From assembly GCA_021234535.1 (NCBI GenBank), contig CM037833.1, positions 4,532,397 to 4,596,396 on the forward strand: DNA of 64,000 bases, given 5' to 3'. This document shows, piece after piece, positions 31,440 through 43,929 of the stretch. Below the pieces are notes generated by a model. It did not search any database. It worked only from the letters and a program-made list of their open reading frames with translations, and was not told the DNA's origin. Source of the DNA: Stichopus chloronotus. Taxonomy: Eukaryota; Echinodermata; Holothuroidea; Aspidochirotida; Stichopodidae. How positions within the stretch are numbered: the stretch's first letter is position 1; the number at the start of each line of letters is the position of its first letter. Made by a program: the position numbers and the translations under genes.

Positions 31440-32219
31440 AATTTTGGCAAGTTTGATGGCCTTGTGACCCCAGAGGACATTGCGTATTTTGAAAATTTGA
31501 CAAATCAGAGCAGCCATCAAAGTAGAAGAAACCAGATAGAGCGTTCCCTTTTCTGGAAAGTATTTTGTTGAAAAATTAACTAGACATACCAAGCTTGTCC
31601 ATAAGGATACAGAGAAGGTGAAGAGAGTCTGTGGGCTATCCAAAAAGGAGAAAGTTTTCTCCTTGATGAGGAAAGAGGGGATTCTACAAGCCAGAGTATG
31701 AAAGGGAAAATTGGCTTGTGTGAAGGGTTTTATGCAAGTGTGTTTTTTCAACATAGAGAATTTCAGCGTGAGATACTCTGTCGATTCAAAAGGCATGAAA
31801 TAGGTGAGCTGTGCCGTGAATATCCTGTTATTGTAAGCGTAGGGAAGAGACTTTGCTTCAAGGTCTGTCATGTCAGATAAAACGCACATCACCCCTTGAA
31901 TTAGGCACTGCAAGAGACATGTTCCAGAGAGGAACTTTGACAGCTTCAGTGAAGCAATATCTACTATCCATTTGTTTGCAGGGAAAGATGGAAAAGCGTC
32001 AGAGATAGACCGTTTGTGGCAATTCTAGAACTAAATCACAATTATTTATTTGGTGATGCTGCATATCACCATTGGATGACGATGTTAGAAATATATCTGA
32101 GGTTATTTAATGCAAGAAGGGGAGGTGAGCCTTGCAGACTGTCTGCTGACGAACGGAGACTGACTGCTATAGAATGGAGAGAAGCCATTGTAGATGAGTT
32201 CCTTGTTCCTGCTCTTTGA
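31440..32219 (+). pseudogene. zinc-finger tyrosine-recombinase-like gene fragment
   Basis: The plus strand gives LTRHTKLVHKDTEKVKR (the H-x4-H half of a zinc finger), KKEKVFSLMRKEGIL, then in another frame LCEGFYASVFFQHREF, a second finger-like motif. Further on, 32016-32219 reads YLRLFNARRGGEPCRL, the family's most conserved segment. It aligns with the first catalytic arginine box (R-x-G-E) of tyrosine recombinases. Frames change at about 31570, 31700 and 31900-32010. The C-terminal domain is absent here. It is the second fragment of this family in the window; a long minus-strand frame over 31431-31913 is a shadow. Confidence 0.5.
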
Positions 32220-32439
32220 AAGGCATGAAACAAGATTTGTAAATTAAACACATAACTGATTGAAAACTGTGACTGACACAAAGTTTTCTGTTACAGTTGG
32301 CTTGCCGTTTAATAATAATTCAACTGCACGACATAAACAAGCATGTAAAAGAATTACTTGAGTGCAGTTAGAACCAGAAAGCCAAAAGGCTTTGTGATTC
32401 CTTGCTACATGGTTGTATTATAACAAACATGAATTATCC

Positions 32440-32880
32440 ACATGACAAGTATGAGATCACTTGCAGTTATGTTTCTTGAAACACCACCTTTTTTCTTTGA
32501 CCTAAAATGACATTTGACTTCCACAAAAAGTATGACATCAGTCACAGTCACCCTTGTGAAGATATTGAGTTCACTGGTGACCAAATGACCTTTGACCTTG
32601 ACCAAAAACAATAGGTATCATCTACTCAATGTGACCAACCCACACACGATGTATGACACCAGTCACAGATATCCTTCTGGAGATATCGTGTTTACAGGGT
32701 TTTTACAGTTTGACCCCTGGTGACCTCCAATGACCTTTGAACTCGACCAAACAATAGGGACCTTGTTTATCATATGGGCATTCCACAGGCCAAGTATAAA
32801 ATCCCTCACATACACACGCACACACATCACCATCGCATAGATTCCTTGCCTGCCTTCGGCAAGGAATGAAAAATAAAACT
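32440..32880. repeat. dispersed repeat with TGACCTTTGACC and a terminal hairpin
   Basis: Contains several forms of AATGACCTTTGAACTCGACC / CAAAAACAATAGG at about 32585-32612 and 32729-32756. A terminal hairpin, TTCCTTGCCTGCC paired with GGCAAGGAA, lies at about 32841-32867. Relatives occur at 33130-33360 and 48180-48320 (inverted), and at 34900-35115 and 36850-36910. No coding content; its class is not determined. Confidence 0.6.
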
Positions 32881-33592
32881 GTTTTCCGAGCATATTTTTA
32901 CCAGACACTTCATTGGAATTTTGCAAAGGGTATATTTTTTTTTGAGTTTGTGTCAGGAGAATGCAAGTTGCATGAAAAGACTTTAACGCGGTGTGCTTGC
33001 TTACGTGAATCTTTGATTTTCTTATTACTTTCACAGATAACATTGCAAAAAGAATGAAGTTAACGCAATTTTCATAATGATGACCAGCCCGGGCTAAGCA
33101 GTTAGTAATTGTGTGCTCTTGTTTACAACTTCGTGCCACTACTTTGTGCCACTACTTTAAATTGTTGGTTTCCATGATAATTGTAACCTGTGTATTCATG
33201 CAGGCATGTATGTGTGTGTATGTGTGAGTATGTTTCTGATGCCAACCTTGTCAACATAATCTCTTGAAGGGAAGCTTGGACAGATCTGACATTTGGTATG
33301 TAGGTGTACAACATTGGCTGCAAGAACCCAATTGTTTTGATGGAGATCAAAGGTCATTTGGTGTGCATGTTGAGTACATGTGATGCCTGTCAGTCATCAT
33401 CTTCGGTCAGCAGATTTTACTGTGTATTATATTGCAAATGTTCACATCTCAATTAGTGACACGATAGATTACAGAACTGTCATATTACAAAAACCAAGGG
33501 TGTTATACATCCTCCGTTTATACAAAAAAATAAATCCTCATAATTCCTTTGTACCTGCAATCCTACTTTTATGGCCGAAAGCTTGTAATAAA

Positions 33593-35336
33593 CCTTAACC
33601 CTTTCCTTTCTGGCTGTTTCCAGTTCTTGGTTTTCCTTAACCTTTCTACTGTGCTGTTTATGTTCAAATGTTCTACACGTGTCCTAATTTGCATAACAAG
33701 GGAGTAGTGGCCACTTCCTACAGTTTCCCCTTCATCAGTTCTATCGAAGAAACTTTCAGGATGCTGCAAAATCATTTGTTTAGCTTCAACTGCACACTGA
33801 CTTTTTGGGATTTTCCACGAAATGTCAAATGTTTCTGGCCCCTTCTGTGAACGGGGGAGGTTGTCAGTTGTTTCTGGAGCAGGAGAATTCGAGGGGTTGA
33901 AAGACCTGATGGACTGTAGTTGCCTGCCTCAGTTGAAGTAGTTGACTTACCTAGGAAAGAACACTTCCATTAAGACATGTTAATTTCTCTTTCAATCACA
34001 AACCACAGTGCACACTAGCTACATACAAATCATGTAAATACTCTGTACCTGCAGGCAGAATTTTCCTAGCTACATGATTTCCTGTTAATCTGAGGGTTCA
34101 ATACTGAAATGGTGCAGATTTTCTTTCTTTGTATTATAGCCTAAAACACCCCCATGCACCCAACAGCGTGGCAATTGCAACCATTGCAAATTAAGATGCA
34201 ACCTGAGCCCACTAAAAGCTGTGTGAGCACTGGCAAGGAATCACTGAGCCAACCAATGGGTCTTTTTTGGACCCTCCTTTATAGCACAGAGATGCATATT
34301 TGTAATTTATCACTTTACAACTTTTTAAAAACATATATTCACCACATCTTTGCTACCAAGTCAAAGGGAGCATATTGCATTACTTTGTACAATAGCCCAG
34401 ATGGTCCATTTGTGACCACGAACTCTCACTTTCGTAACATAATCTGTAGAGAGAGAAAAGTATTTCATGCTTTTATGAAATGGCCCATTTCAGACATTGG
34501 ACCCCAAAGATGACAAACATGCACCCACACTGTAAAATGATATGCCTGAGTTCATGAATTGAGGATGTTGATTTAGGACTACAATATACAGCAAATTGCA
34601 ATGAGGCTTATCACATCTATGCCCGTCTAAAGTCCACCAAACTGCATGCCCTGGAGGGAACTCTTGGGGTCTAGTTTAAACTGGTAAGAACACAATCTTT
34701 CATTGTGTCCTACCGTCTTCACTAATTCAAAAGACACATGAATGAACACATTAGCACTCATGCACAAGGAGGTAAACTGATCCAGTACTGCAAATAGGAC
34801 ACTGCTGCTTCATTTGATCAAGAAACTGCTAACACAAGCAGTACTTCCATAATGCACTGGAGGGGCACTGATGGAACATATGAACATCCATAGCATAACA
34901 AGGTTTTCAGACTTATCCCCCCAGTTCCCCCAAATGACTTTTTACCTCCACCAAAAACAATAGGGCACACCTTCTCAATATGGTAAACCTACATACCAAG
35001 TTTGACTTTTATCTGACTTTTCCCTATTGAGTTAGAGCGTAGCTAAGCAAGTGTCACAGATGCACGCACACACGCCAACCTGACTGCAAAGGTTCCTTTG
35101 CTCACGCAAGGAACCCAAAAAACAGTTTTCGACACTGAATTAGTTCCACTTTCTGAGTGGATGTCACGTTCTTCAACAAAGCGAATATCACCTTCACTGT
35201 CCACCCCACAATCTATCAACCGATGGACGCGGTTAAGAAGCAACTCGTCTGACAAAGATGGCAACAATCTGGTTATGGCTCTTTGAATGATGCTTTCACA
35301 ATCCATTGTTTTAAATTCTGTGAGAAGCAATTGCAT
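33593..35336 (-). CDS. SAMD3-like gene, first exons (partial)
   Basis: Two minus-strand exon-like blocks. The first (35336 down to about 35145) starts MQLLLTEFKTMDCES, or at the second Met at 35306. It encodes a SAM-like helical segment: AITRLLPSLSDELLLNRVH, then CGVDSEGDIRFVEERD. The second (33950 to about 33593) follows an acceptor TCTTTCCTAG. It contains a serine/proline linker, then FDISWKIPKSQCAVEA, QHPESFFD and GSGHYSLVMQIRTRVEHLN. That domain follows the SAM-like part in SAMD3-like proteins of fish and invertebrates. One frame change lies at a CCCC run near 33895. Exons that would follow are not found further left, so the gene is partial or decayed. Function in the family is unknown. 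Confidence 0.45.
33960..35040. other. intron of the SAMD3-like fragment, with a dispersed repeat
   Basis: AT-rich intervening sequence. A CAAAAACAATAGGGC repeat copy and its terminal hairpin (AAGGTTCCTT ... AAGGAACCC) lie at about 34900-35115. The 119-codon frame at 34154 shows no recognisable domain. Confidence 0.4.
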
Positions 35337-35339
35337 GGC

Positions 35340-37700
35340 GCAGGTTTAGGAGGTTCATTTTACTGTGACTAGAATGCTACCCGAGAACTCGATCAATATT
35401 TCATCGTGATTTCCCGTGTATCCCATGTCAACACCTGGAAGTTGTACAGTTTACTTCACTTGCAGCATTGGGCAATATGCATTGTGTGGGCTTACCTACT
35501 GTTGTACAGTGAGTGGGCGTAGGCATAGCTATGTGCTAGGATTAGGAGGAGATCATTTCCCTTTTGAGACCGAGTCCTTCCCCAGGTGGGGATTCATTTC
35601 CTTCTTTTGAGAACATAGAAATGAAACCCTAAAGAGTAGCAAGTTGTTGCAATCTATCTACTTGAAAAGGTGTTGTTGTAAATGACAGTATTTCAAGCCT
35701 AGATATACTAATAGAAATGGTAGAATGGAATGCATGTATAAACATAAGTATGACAGGATGAAGTCTTGAACGTACATATTGTAATTTCATATGCAACACA
35801 AGGTAACATATTGATGAGGTACTGTGATAAATTTGCAAAGATGCTGTGTTTTCAGCTTAACCCTTTTTCATTTGATATCATATTATGTCTAAAACATTGC
35901 AATACCGTTAAGTGTAATTCTGACACATGTCCCATGTCAACTGAGTAAAAGCTTATGACAGCATGTGCTTTGAGATTAAATGTGGATACAACAGAACAAT
36001 ATGGTATGTTTTAACAAGAAATGTGGATTGAGGTGGGGTTATGGGTGCGGTTGTATGCAAAAGTTCGTGAGATCTGTTTTGAACATTTACATTGGAAAGC
36101 CTGCATTATGGAGATGACGAACAAATTAACATTTGTAAAGCTATAGAGGAATACATATTAAGAAATAGAAAGTCTTTGTACATGTAAGAAGTGAAAAATG
36201 TAAATATGCATAAGCTAACATGCAACAGTGAAAGACTCTTGACAAAATATGAGACTGCCAAAGTTAGCCTTAACATGACTACTGTGTAAAGTTATGAAAG
36301 CCGATAATAGTGAAATAATGGCATTACATTGAATCCCATAAGCTTCTGTGTTTAACAACAAGGCATGTAGAGGTGGTTGTGTGGGCATGGTATAGGCAAC
36401 AGTTTTGGGGGCCTCTTGTGACCACTTACTCTGAAAGTGTAGAAGATAGATTCAATACAGAATAGTTGTTAAATGAATTTCCAAAGCTGAAGGAACAGAA
36501 ATATTTAAATAAAGAAAATCTATATACATGAGAGGACTTGAAGGATACATCCTGAAATGTAATGATTTAACCACAAAGCAACTATGGTTAAGGATTCTTT
36601 GTCTTAGACGTATTGTAACAAACATGATCTACGCATATGGCAACCCAAGAGTTTGAGATATATGTAGTGTTAAGGTGGTTTTGACTTTTTTTTATCTTTG
36701 GTGATTGTAGGTAAATACCTTTGACGCCTACTGATAATCGCATGGATCATCTACTTAGATTACCCAACATATGAAATAGATGACCCATATATGCTACGCA
36801 CGAGTTCATTCAGACATCTTCTTTCTTGAAGTATTGGTTTGTGAAGGGGTTAATTTTATGATTTCTGGTGATCCCAAATGACCTTTGAATGCTACCACAA
36901 GCATACGGGATCATTTACATTCATTGAACAGCTAGCTGGCCAAGAAGTCTGCTTGATAATGGAGACACTTAGGAATGAATGTGAAAATATAGTAGAACAC
37001 AAATAAAGGTGTGTAAAGATAAAAGAGCAAATATCAAAACGGCATAAATTTGTGTACATGTGAGAAGTGAGAGGTATGAATACTGAAAGCAACATCTATG
37101 TACAAGGTAAAATGGAACAAGGACAACAAAACAGATTGCTGACAAAATACCAACTTTTGAATGAAGTTGGAAATGTGAAAAGTAGTGTAGTAGAGATCTT
37201 AAATAAGTAGTGGTTATGCTACGTGCCAAGTGACTAGTTTGGCATTGACTAATGTTAATGCACAACTAGTCATAACCAAACTGCTTTCTTGCCATTTATG
37301 ATATAGTGTTACAAACATGAGTCACCTAGACATGAAAAGTATTTATGAGATTCCTTACACTCTTGAACCTCTTGAACCAGGGAGTTGTAACAGATGGAGT
37401 CACATCAGCGCCAAGTTCGACTGTGATCAACTAGTTGCCGCCAAGGTTAAGCAAACACCAAACCCTCGTATTTTCATTCCCTCACAGCGTGAGTTCCCTC
37501 AAATATATCACCAGCACGCGACAAGTAATCTCACCGCCTGACTGGCTGTTACGTAATCATACACTAACCACTAAGTTTTTGAATGCACAAACTCCATGCC
37601 TTGACCTTACTGTAGTACAGTACTGTATATACGCAGCGTGCACCAGGGAGTTGTAGCATAGTCAGTATTTACTAACTGTACTGTATCGTATGGCTACCGT
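35340..37700. other. intergenic, no gene seen
   Basis: No supported gene. The middle part contains three diverged copies of a segment with GTACATGTRAGAAGTGA and TTGACAAAATA (see the separate repeat entry). Short frames at 36892-37265 and 37317-37656 are unsupported. Confidence 0.45.
36010..37160. repeat. diverged long tandem repeat
   Basis: A segment including GTACATGTAAGAAGTGA and later CTTGACAAAATA at about 36178-36250 reappears as GTACATGTGAGAAGTGAGA and GCTGACAAAATA at about 37055-37150. An eroded form (ATACATGAGAGGACTTGAA) lies at about 36523. A GTAGAGGTGG-type segment occurs at about 36030 and 36368. Unit length appears to be several hundred bases. Confidence 0.4.
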
Positions 37701-37712
37701 TACTGCTTCAAG

Positions 37713-37982
37713 ATGTCCGAAGAAAATAACGATTTTGACTTAAGCGATTCCGAGCTGGAAGAGTTTCTGTTAGAAAATGAACGACTATTACTGGAAGAGA
37801 ATGACAAAGCGAGGACGACCGACCAGTGTTATTGTGGAATTGCCTCAACTTCTAGCAAAGTCATTCGTTGTTACAATGAGGAATGTAGCAGGCAGTGGTT
37901 CCATCACGAATGCGTTGGCTTCGAGGAAGAACCAGCTGGTGAATGGTTTTGTTGCCTGAAGTGTGTTCAACTTAGGTGCTAA
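37713..37982 (+). CDS. PHD-finger protein or PHD-encoding first exon
   Basis: An 89-residue open frame with ATG in a good context (AAGATGTCC). The acidic N-terminus (DLSDSELEEFLLENE) is followed by a PHD finger: C39-x-C41, C53-x4-C58, H64-x2-C67 and C81-x2-C84. The aromatic WFHHECVG is typical of ING-type, histone-tail-reading fingers. Residues corresponding to the Lys4-binding pocket include W62. Either a tiny protein ending at 37982 or the first exon of a larger gene using a donor near 37975 (CTTAG|GTGCTA). The next exon-like block (38510) does not match it in phase, so the link to the downstream gene is unproven. Confidence 0.65.
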   Translation: MSEENNDFDLSDSELEEFLLENERLLLEENDKARTTDQCYCGIASTSSKVIRCYNEECSRQWFHHECVGFEEEPAGEWFCCLKCVQLRC

Positions 37983-38509
37983 CAGTTACAGTTATTTAAA
38001 CTAAAACGTTTGCCATGGAATTTTTTCATGTTTTTCATGATTAAATTAAATTGTTGCCTAACAGTACAAATTTTGTCACACTAGCCTACTCAAGTGCAGG
38101 CTCGCACCCAGACAGGGTGTTACGGGAATCGATAGGGCAGGGGCAAGATATTGCGGCACAAACGCTGTAAACAATATTCCACCCTTTGCAATGTTGTAAT
38201 GAAAGTTTAGTAGCCTCGGCACTGACTACGTGACCTTAGATAAGCATACATGCCCCCACCGTAGGTACATGCAGCCCTCTCTACCACAACTTGAAAGTAA
38301 AACTTCAAAAATTTGTATTTTCCAACTTAAATTCACCGACTAAACCAGTGTTAGGCTGAATTTAGAAAACCATCAAATTTGAATTATTAGTTACAGACTC
38401 TATCTAGACGGTTTGATGCAGTCCATCAATAAAATTGGGTCTAGGTCCTTGTCCTACCTGATAAGGCTGATCAAATTCACATGGAATGATCCTTCCATTT
38501 TTTTAATAG

Positions 38510-40015
38510 AATCTGCTGTATCATCTTCTGCACATGCTCAGAAAGAAGTGGAAAAAATGCTTCAATCCAAACCTCAGTCTGTTAAATCTTCATCTTCTGT
38601 CAGGACTGAGAAACAATCGGCCAAAGGAAAAGGTATGTACAGCGTTTATTTATTAATTTTTTCTTAGTTCTCATAAGAAAATGGAGTGGAGTGGAGTGCA
38701 CACTGTCTTAAAAGTGGAATGTTATGTGCAGACTTCAGTCCATATCACCGGATCATCACTGGATATTTGAATAATCTGAATTTACTGTTGTTATATTACT
38801 GTAAATCGAATGTGGCCTAAAGTACCTCAGTGATACACAGGGTTTGCAAGAGCAAACATCTGATTGATATCTTTGTCATGCTTTTTACCTAAAATTATTA
38901 TTTGCCTCCAATATAAAATTCCAACAAAAGCTTTCTTTCCAAGTAAGAATGAACTTATTTGTACTGTACTTACTGTAGTTCTAACCTGGTCAAGAAAAGC
39001 TTTTGCCTAATCAGCATCAAATGGCCTCAATCCCAGTCTGGTTACCGAACTATTAATTGACAACATTTTATCTGTCATTTTTTTCTTTTCTTTTTTTGCA
39101 GTGAACATGACATACACAGTTAAGAAGAAAATCAGAGAGAAGGATGTTACTGAGGCTGCCTGTGATCACCTGGATACTGCAGTCAAAAAGATCACATGTA
39201 GCTATATAAAGAAATTGGGTATTTTGAGGAGCAGAAAGATGACCATGAACTCATTTTGTTCTGCATAATGCTTGTAACAAACCTGGGGCAAGTTGTAGTC
39301 TCTGTTCGAGGTAAGAGTTGGTCTGAAGACTGCAAGCAGAAAATGTGGCAACAGTTTCATGCCCTGCGTTGTGAGGCAGACCTCAAGGAAAAATGGCACA
39401 TACTCTTACAGGAATTGTCTATATCTGCAGAAATTGATGCAGAGGTTTTTGCACTGCAAGTTGTGACAAAAGAGATTTTCAGAGCCCTGTTAACATTCGT
39501 GATGGAATCGGACCTACCACCCAAGGATCAGAGTGCTAGTGCCAAATCCCTGGACGTAAATGAGGAGAACGCATTGCGATATGCCTGTGGCTATGTTCCA
39601 CATAAACTCAAGAAACGGTATAGAGGGATGGAAGGAAAACCAGGTGGCTGCCAAGTTTGCTGATGTTGTGGAAGGGTGGGGTGATTCAGATGTTTATGGG
39701 GACTCCCTTCTAAATTATACGAAAGAGTGGTTGGAACTGCAGTCAAGAGGGGGGCTCTTTAAAGTTAACGACGATGTTTTCAAGTTTTTCAGAGCTGCTG
39801 AGCTGGTGGTTAGGTCGATACTTTACCTCAAAAACATGGATTTCATACAGAACTGTGATATCCAGCAATTATCAGTACACCTGAGTCAGAAGCTTTTGGA
39901 AGATTTCCTTAAGTGTTACATTAAGATGCGATGTGAGGCTTTTGTTAAGGTTTACTTGATGCCCTTCATCCTTGTATTCTACTATACATACTATACAGTA
40001 TCTGTACTGTTATAG
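38510..40015 (+). CDS. uncharacterised transposon-related protein (ENALRYACGYVP family)
   Basis: Exon 38510-38632 (serine/lysine-rich, SAVSSSAHAQKEVEKML) has a TTTTTTTAATAG acceptor and a GTATGT donor. It joins in phase to an exon starting 39102 after TTTTTTTGCAG (VNMTYTVKKKIREKDV). That exon runs to about 40015 with a frame change near 39215 and another near 39620-39640. Conserved features are WSEDCKQKMWQQFHAL, ENALRYACGYVPHKLKKRY, then TKEWLELQSRGGLFKVNDD and the C-terminal KCYIKMRCEAFVK. Proteins with these blocks occur in many copies in cnidarian, mollusc and echinoderm genomes and look transposon-derived, sometimes with a PHD finger. Function is unknown. The two frame changes may be errors or real decay. 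Confidence 0.5.
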
Positions 40016-40019
40016 CTGT

Positions 40020-41140
40020 ACAGTTTGTACCACTCCACTGGAGTCATTTAAGTAATGTTGAATAAAATAATTATGAAAGTATGGTTACTAATGTTTCTGA
40101 TAAGGTAAAATATTTAATAAACAAATCTTACTGTATATAATGAAATGCAATGTGTTCACACCACGAGTTGACCAGTATCAACTGGTTACAATTTGTGCAA
40201 ATGTACTCCAGTAACTTAAATATACGCCCATAGGAATGTATGGCGTAATGTATGGAGCAACAAGCCTATCACCTAGGCAAATGCACTGCTCAATATCGTA
40301 GTCTGCTGGGCAAGCACTCAGGTGAAGTTTCCTCCAGAGATGAGTTAAAAGAATATTACTGTATTGGAACCTGAAGGACAAATGATGAAAAAAGCATTTC
40401 TCCCAGCTTGGAATGTGCTCTCAGCAAAGTCTGTAGCTTTAATGAACATACAGTTACCTTGGGGTTTCACTAGTTAATGATAAATTAGTAAACAACCTTG
40501 AAACTACAATGAAGCATTTAATCTCTAAAGTATTCCTTGAATGCAGACTGAAATTAAATGTTTACTGTTTAATGTTTTACTGCTACATTCGTTGACTTTT
40601 AGTTTATCTCATTCATCTTTCACCAGCAAAATCTTCAGGCATTATTACTTATGGGGTCCCCACTCGACATGGCTGAGAGTCGAACATTTACTGCACTTAC
40701 ACTGGAGTGGCAGCTCATGAAGAGTTTTCATTACTATCAACAACACTAACAGTATTTTTTTTTTCTGAAAGATTCACATTCATTCCCAAAGTTGAACAAA
40801 GTGCTCTCACAAAACTGACAAGTTCACAATTTTTATTTGAGTACTAGTATTCCTTTCAGATTGAGGATGCAATTCTCTTACATCAGCAATTTAGCACATA
40901 CAGTATACTGTAGTGTAGGTTTTAAGAGTATTATTCATATATGAGTAGACTACAGTACTTCTTGATAGAGTAATGTCACTCGTAAGGCCCTGCGTAACCA
41001 ACTAAAAAAAGGGTGAATTCTGAGAAGCCTTTTGGGAAATGTTGTAAACTGACCACCTTTAGGTAAAAACATACATACAGACTATATAAACATACAGTTT
41101 AAAGAATCTGATTCATATGAACTGGTTACAAGTGCCAACT
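40020..41140. other. intergenic, no gene seen
   Basis: AT-rich, with TACTGTA and GTACTGTA palindromic words. It lies between the convergent plus-strand gene and the 3' end of the minus-strand P-element gene. Confidence 0.45.
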
Positions 41141-42104
41141 TATTGCTCTCAGCATGGTGCTTCTTTAGAGATGCCAAGCTTTTGTCGCGGTCGTTTTGGG
41201 AGAGGCTCATCCAGAATGGAAGCTTTGGTGATCTCACGAGACCTTACATTTGACCCTCTAGATGGTCCAGGTACGCACTGGCCTGCAACAACATTTCTCA
41301 TAAGGCTATGACCAAACTGCTCCACAGTTGGGTTGTCTAGGTGGCCACCGGCTGCCCTTTGCTTACCGAAAAATTCCTCCAAGGGATCTTGGTTACATTT
41401 GTCACTTAATACAAAATTTACCCCTTCTGTAGTCAAGAGGAACAAAGGAAAAAACAACTTATATTAACTGAAAAAAAAACAAATGTTGAAAATACTGTAG
41501 TGCTGCTGAAGGTGATTATTTACCAACAGAAAAAGTCCCTAAAAGGCAGCATCAAGGTTCAACCTTAAAAATTTCAATAGTTCCTACATAGGCTCTACAC
41601 CTGTAGCTTAGTGGCTTAAACATACATATGGCATAAATATACATTTATTGTATAAACCAGTTCCACTGCATGATATCTGGCAAGCACTATACATGGACCA
41701 GTTCTGCTACATAACAGAAAATGCCCACACAGTATATCCACAATCAGCACAGTATTGACTAAAGAAACGTTCCAGAATTTGAGCATCACTCGCAACTAAA
41801 ATAGCAGAGCTTACCACCCACAGACTGTGTAGATACAATCATCACAAGTTGGGAGAAAAGTTTAGGCCTACTAATCACACTGAATCCTTGAACAGTTAGT
41901 ACAGCATACAGGTATTCAAAATGATGAAATCTGTTGAGTATACAACTTAAGCATTTAACCTTTTACCTGTGATGTGACAGCCAATAATGGTAGCATTGCT
42001 GATGCAGAGTTGTGTTCTCTCCTTGGGTGTCAGATGTCCTTGCTGTCCATCCTCTTCCACCCACTCCTGAAGAAATCCCCAAAACTCTTGTTTCAGCCAC
42101 TAAA

Positions 42105-42825
42105 TTAAAAAGGTATGAGAAATAAGAAATGATCAATCATTAGTTGTTTATTTAAAAAATCTTTAAGCTCATTTCATACTGATTTGCCCTTCAAATTCTG
42201 ATTATGCCCAAGTTTTTTTTTTTTTCAAAACTCATCTATGATGAACCCATCACAACAAACCATGCCCACAAACCTCTGACTAAATTGTTCTGAACTGGGC
42301 CTGCTTTTATTCAAGAGCATAAAGGGTTTCCGAATTTGACATGGAAAAGGCAGAACACAATATGCCTCACGTGTAAGGACTCTTGTACAGTAACTTTTTT
42401 TTTAGTAGTTTAAGTACAAATTTCTTAGTTTGTCTTAGTCTGGAATACTATTTTCAGTGGTCTCAAGATTAAAGGAGCTTATTGAGTCATTCTTCGTATC
42501 TCATTCATCAGAGCCTTGGCGTAGACAATGATACCCTTATTCCACGTCACTGAAGGATAATTATCAAGTACATAAGGTTACGAGTCAACTTTGAAGTTGT
42601 GTTGTCCGACACTTTCTCCTGTTTAAGTGTATAGATCATATGCAATCCTCTTGAAATTAACCAATTGGTAACGGATTCAAAATTAACCAATAGGTTACGG
42701 ATCTGTGAACGATGTACACATACTATCACCCCATATCAAGTCCTCCATCGTGATGTGTAAGCAGCGTAGTAATAACTTTGGTTAATTAACTCAATAGGCC
42801 TCTTTAAAACAAATAAGAGGGCAAT
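42105..42825. other. intron of the P-element gene
   Basis: Non-coding intervening sequence on the minus-strand gene; no additional exon recognised. Confidence 0.4.
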
Positions 42826-42964
42826 AACTTGGATCCTTCTGTGGCACCAGAAACATTGAGGCAGTCAAAAAATTTGTTGACTTTTTGTATGAAGACAATT
42901 GTGGACTCCATTCCTTGCTTGTTCCATACTTTCAGAGCATTAGCCACACTGTTTCACAGGACCT

Positions 42965-43760
42965 GCAAATGGCAGAAAGTTAGCTTATTACTGAAATGCT
43001 GTACAAACATAGTACTGTATGTACAAACACAAAGTCTATAGAATGTACAAGCCCAACGGATTACACTGAGCAAACTCCATGCTTTGTACAAGAGTTTTAT
43101 TCTAGGTTGGGACAAGCACCTCTAACATTGTTGTGAAGCACCGCTGCCAACAGACTTCTAGAGTACAGTGCACTCACCCGTTCTGCACAATCTCCCCTTC
43201 CTGCTCCGGGGAGCCAAACAACAGGATGAAACTGATCATGCACTAACATCTCACACTTCACAAAAGTAAAAAATAAAAATATCAATGAAAAAAAACTTCA
43301 ATATTGAAACCACGGTAACTTCAGTTGTCTGGTCAAATTTCTTCTTTTTTAATCTTTCACTTGAAACAAAATCTGACAACCTCTTATATCATGCAATGGA
43401 GACTCAGCACAAACTCGTAGCAAACAAAGAATTCGAAGAAAGAGTATAATACAAACTGAAACTTCAGTAGAAAAGGAGCAGTTAAGACCCCTTTCACAGA
43501 AACATGTTAAAATTCATGTTCACAGTGTGCATGGAGTATGTAACACACAATATACTAAGAAAGTGCAAAAGAAAGCCATATACGTAAATGCAAAACCTCT
43601 GTTCAAAACTTCCTTGACATACCTAGGAAAGCTAGCAAATACATTGATTGGTGCTTTTTATCTTGCAAACTTGCTTGTCAGAATGAGGGATTGCCATTGG
43701 TTTGCACTATAGGTACACAGAAAGTACGTAGTACTGTACATATGCATTTTTTATGTAATT
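42965..43760. other. intron of the P-element gene
   Basis: No conserved transposase sequence. A 62-codon minus-strand frame at 43097-43285 does not fit the family and is not used. Confidence 0.4.
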
Positions 43761-43929
43761 ATACCTGCGCAGCTAAGATCACTTTCATTCTTAGCCCTGG
43801 TGTGAGGTGCAAGTGCTCATAAGTTAGCTTTGGCAGCAGTCTCAGTCCTGGTGTCATCTTCCCTTTTCCTTGGTCCCACTCAAACAAGTGTAGTAGTTGA
43901 GTCCATTCGATCTTCTTGCCTTGGAACTA

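Noticed and set aside
31431..31913. 160-codon minus-strand open frame
   Set aside because: The plus strand carries the zinc-finger recombinase-like fragment here, and the minus frame has no recognisable domain.
43097..43285. Minus-strand frame as an extra P-element exon
   Set aside because: The exons before (43765) and after (42962) join in phase and match the family without it.
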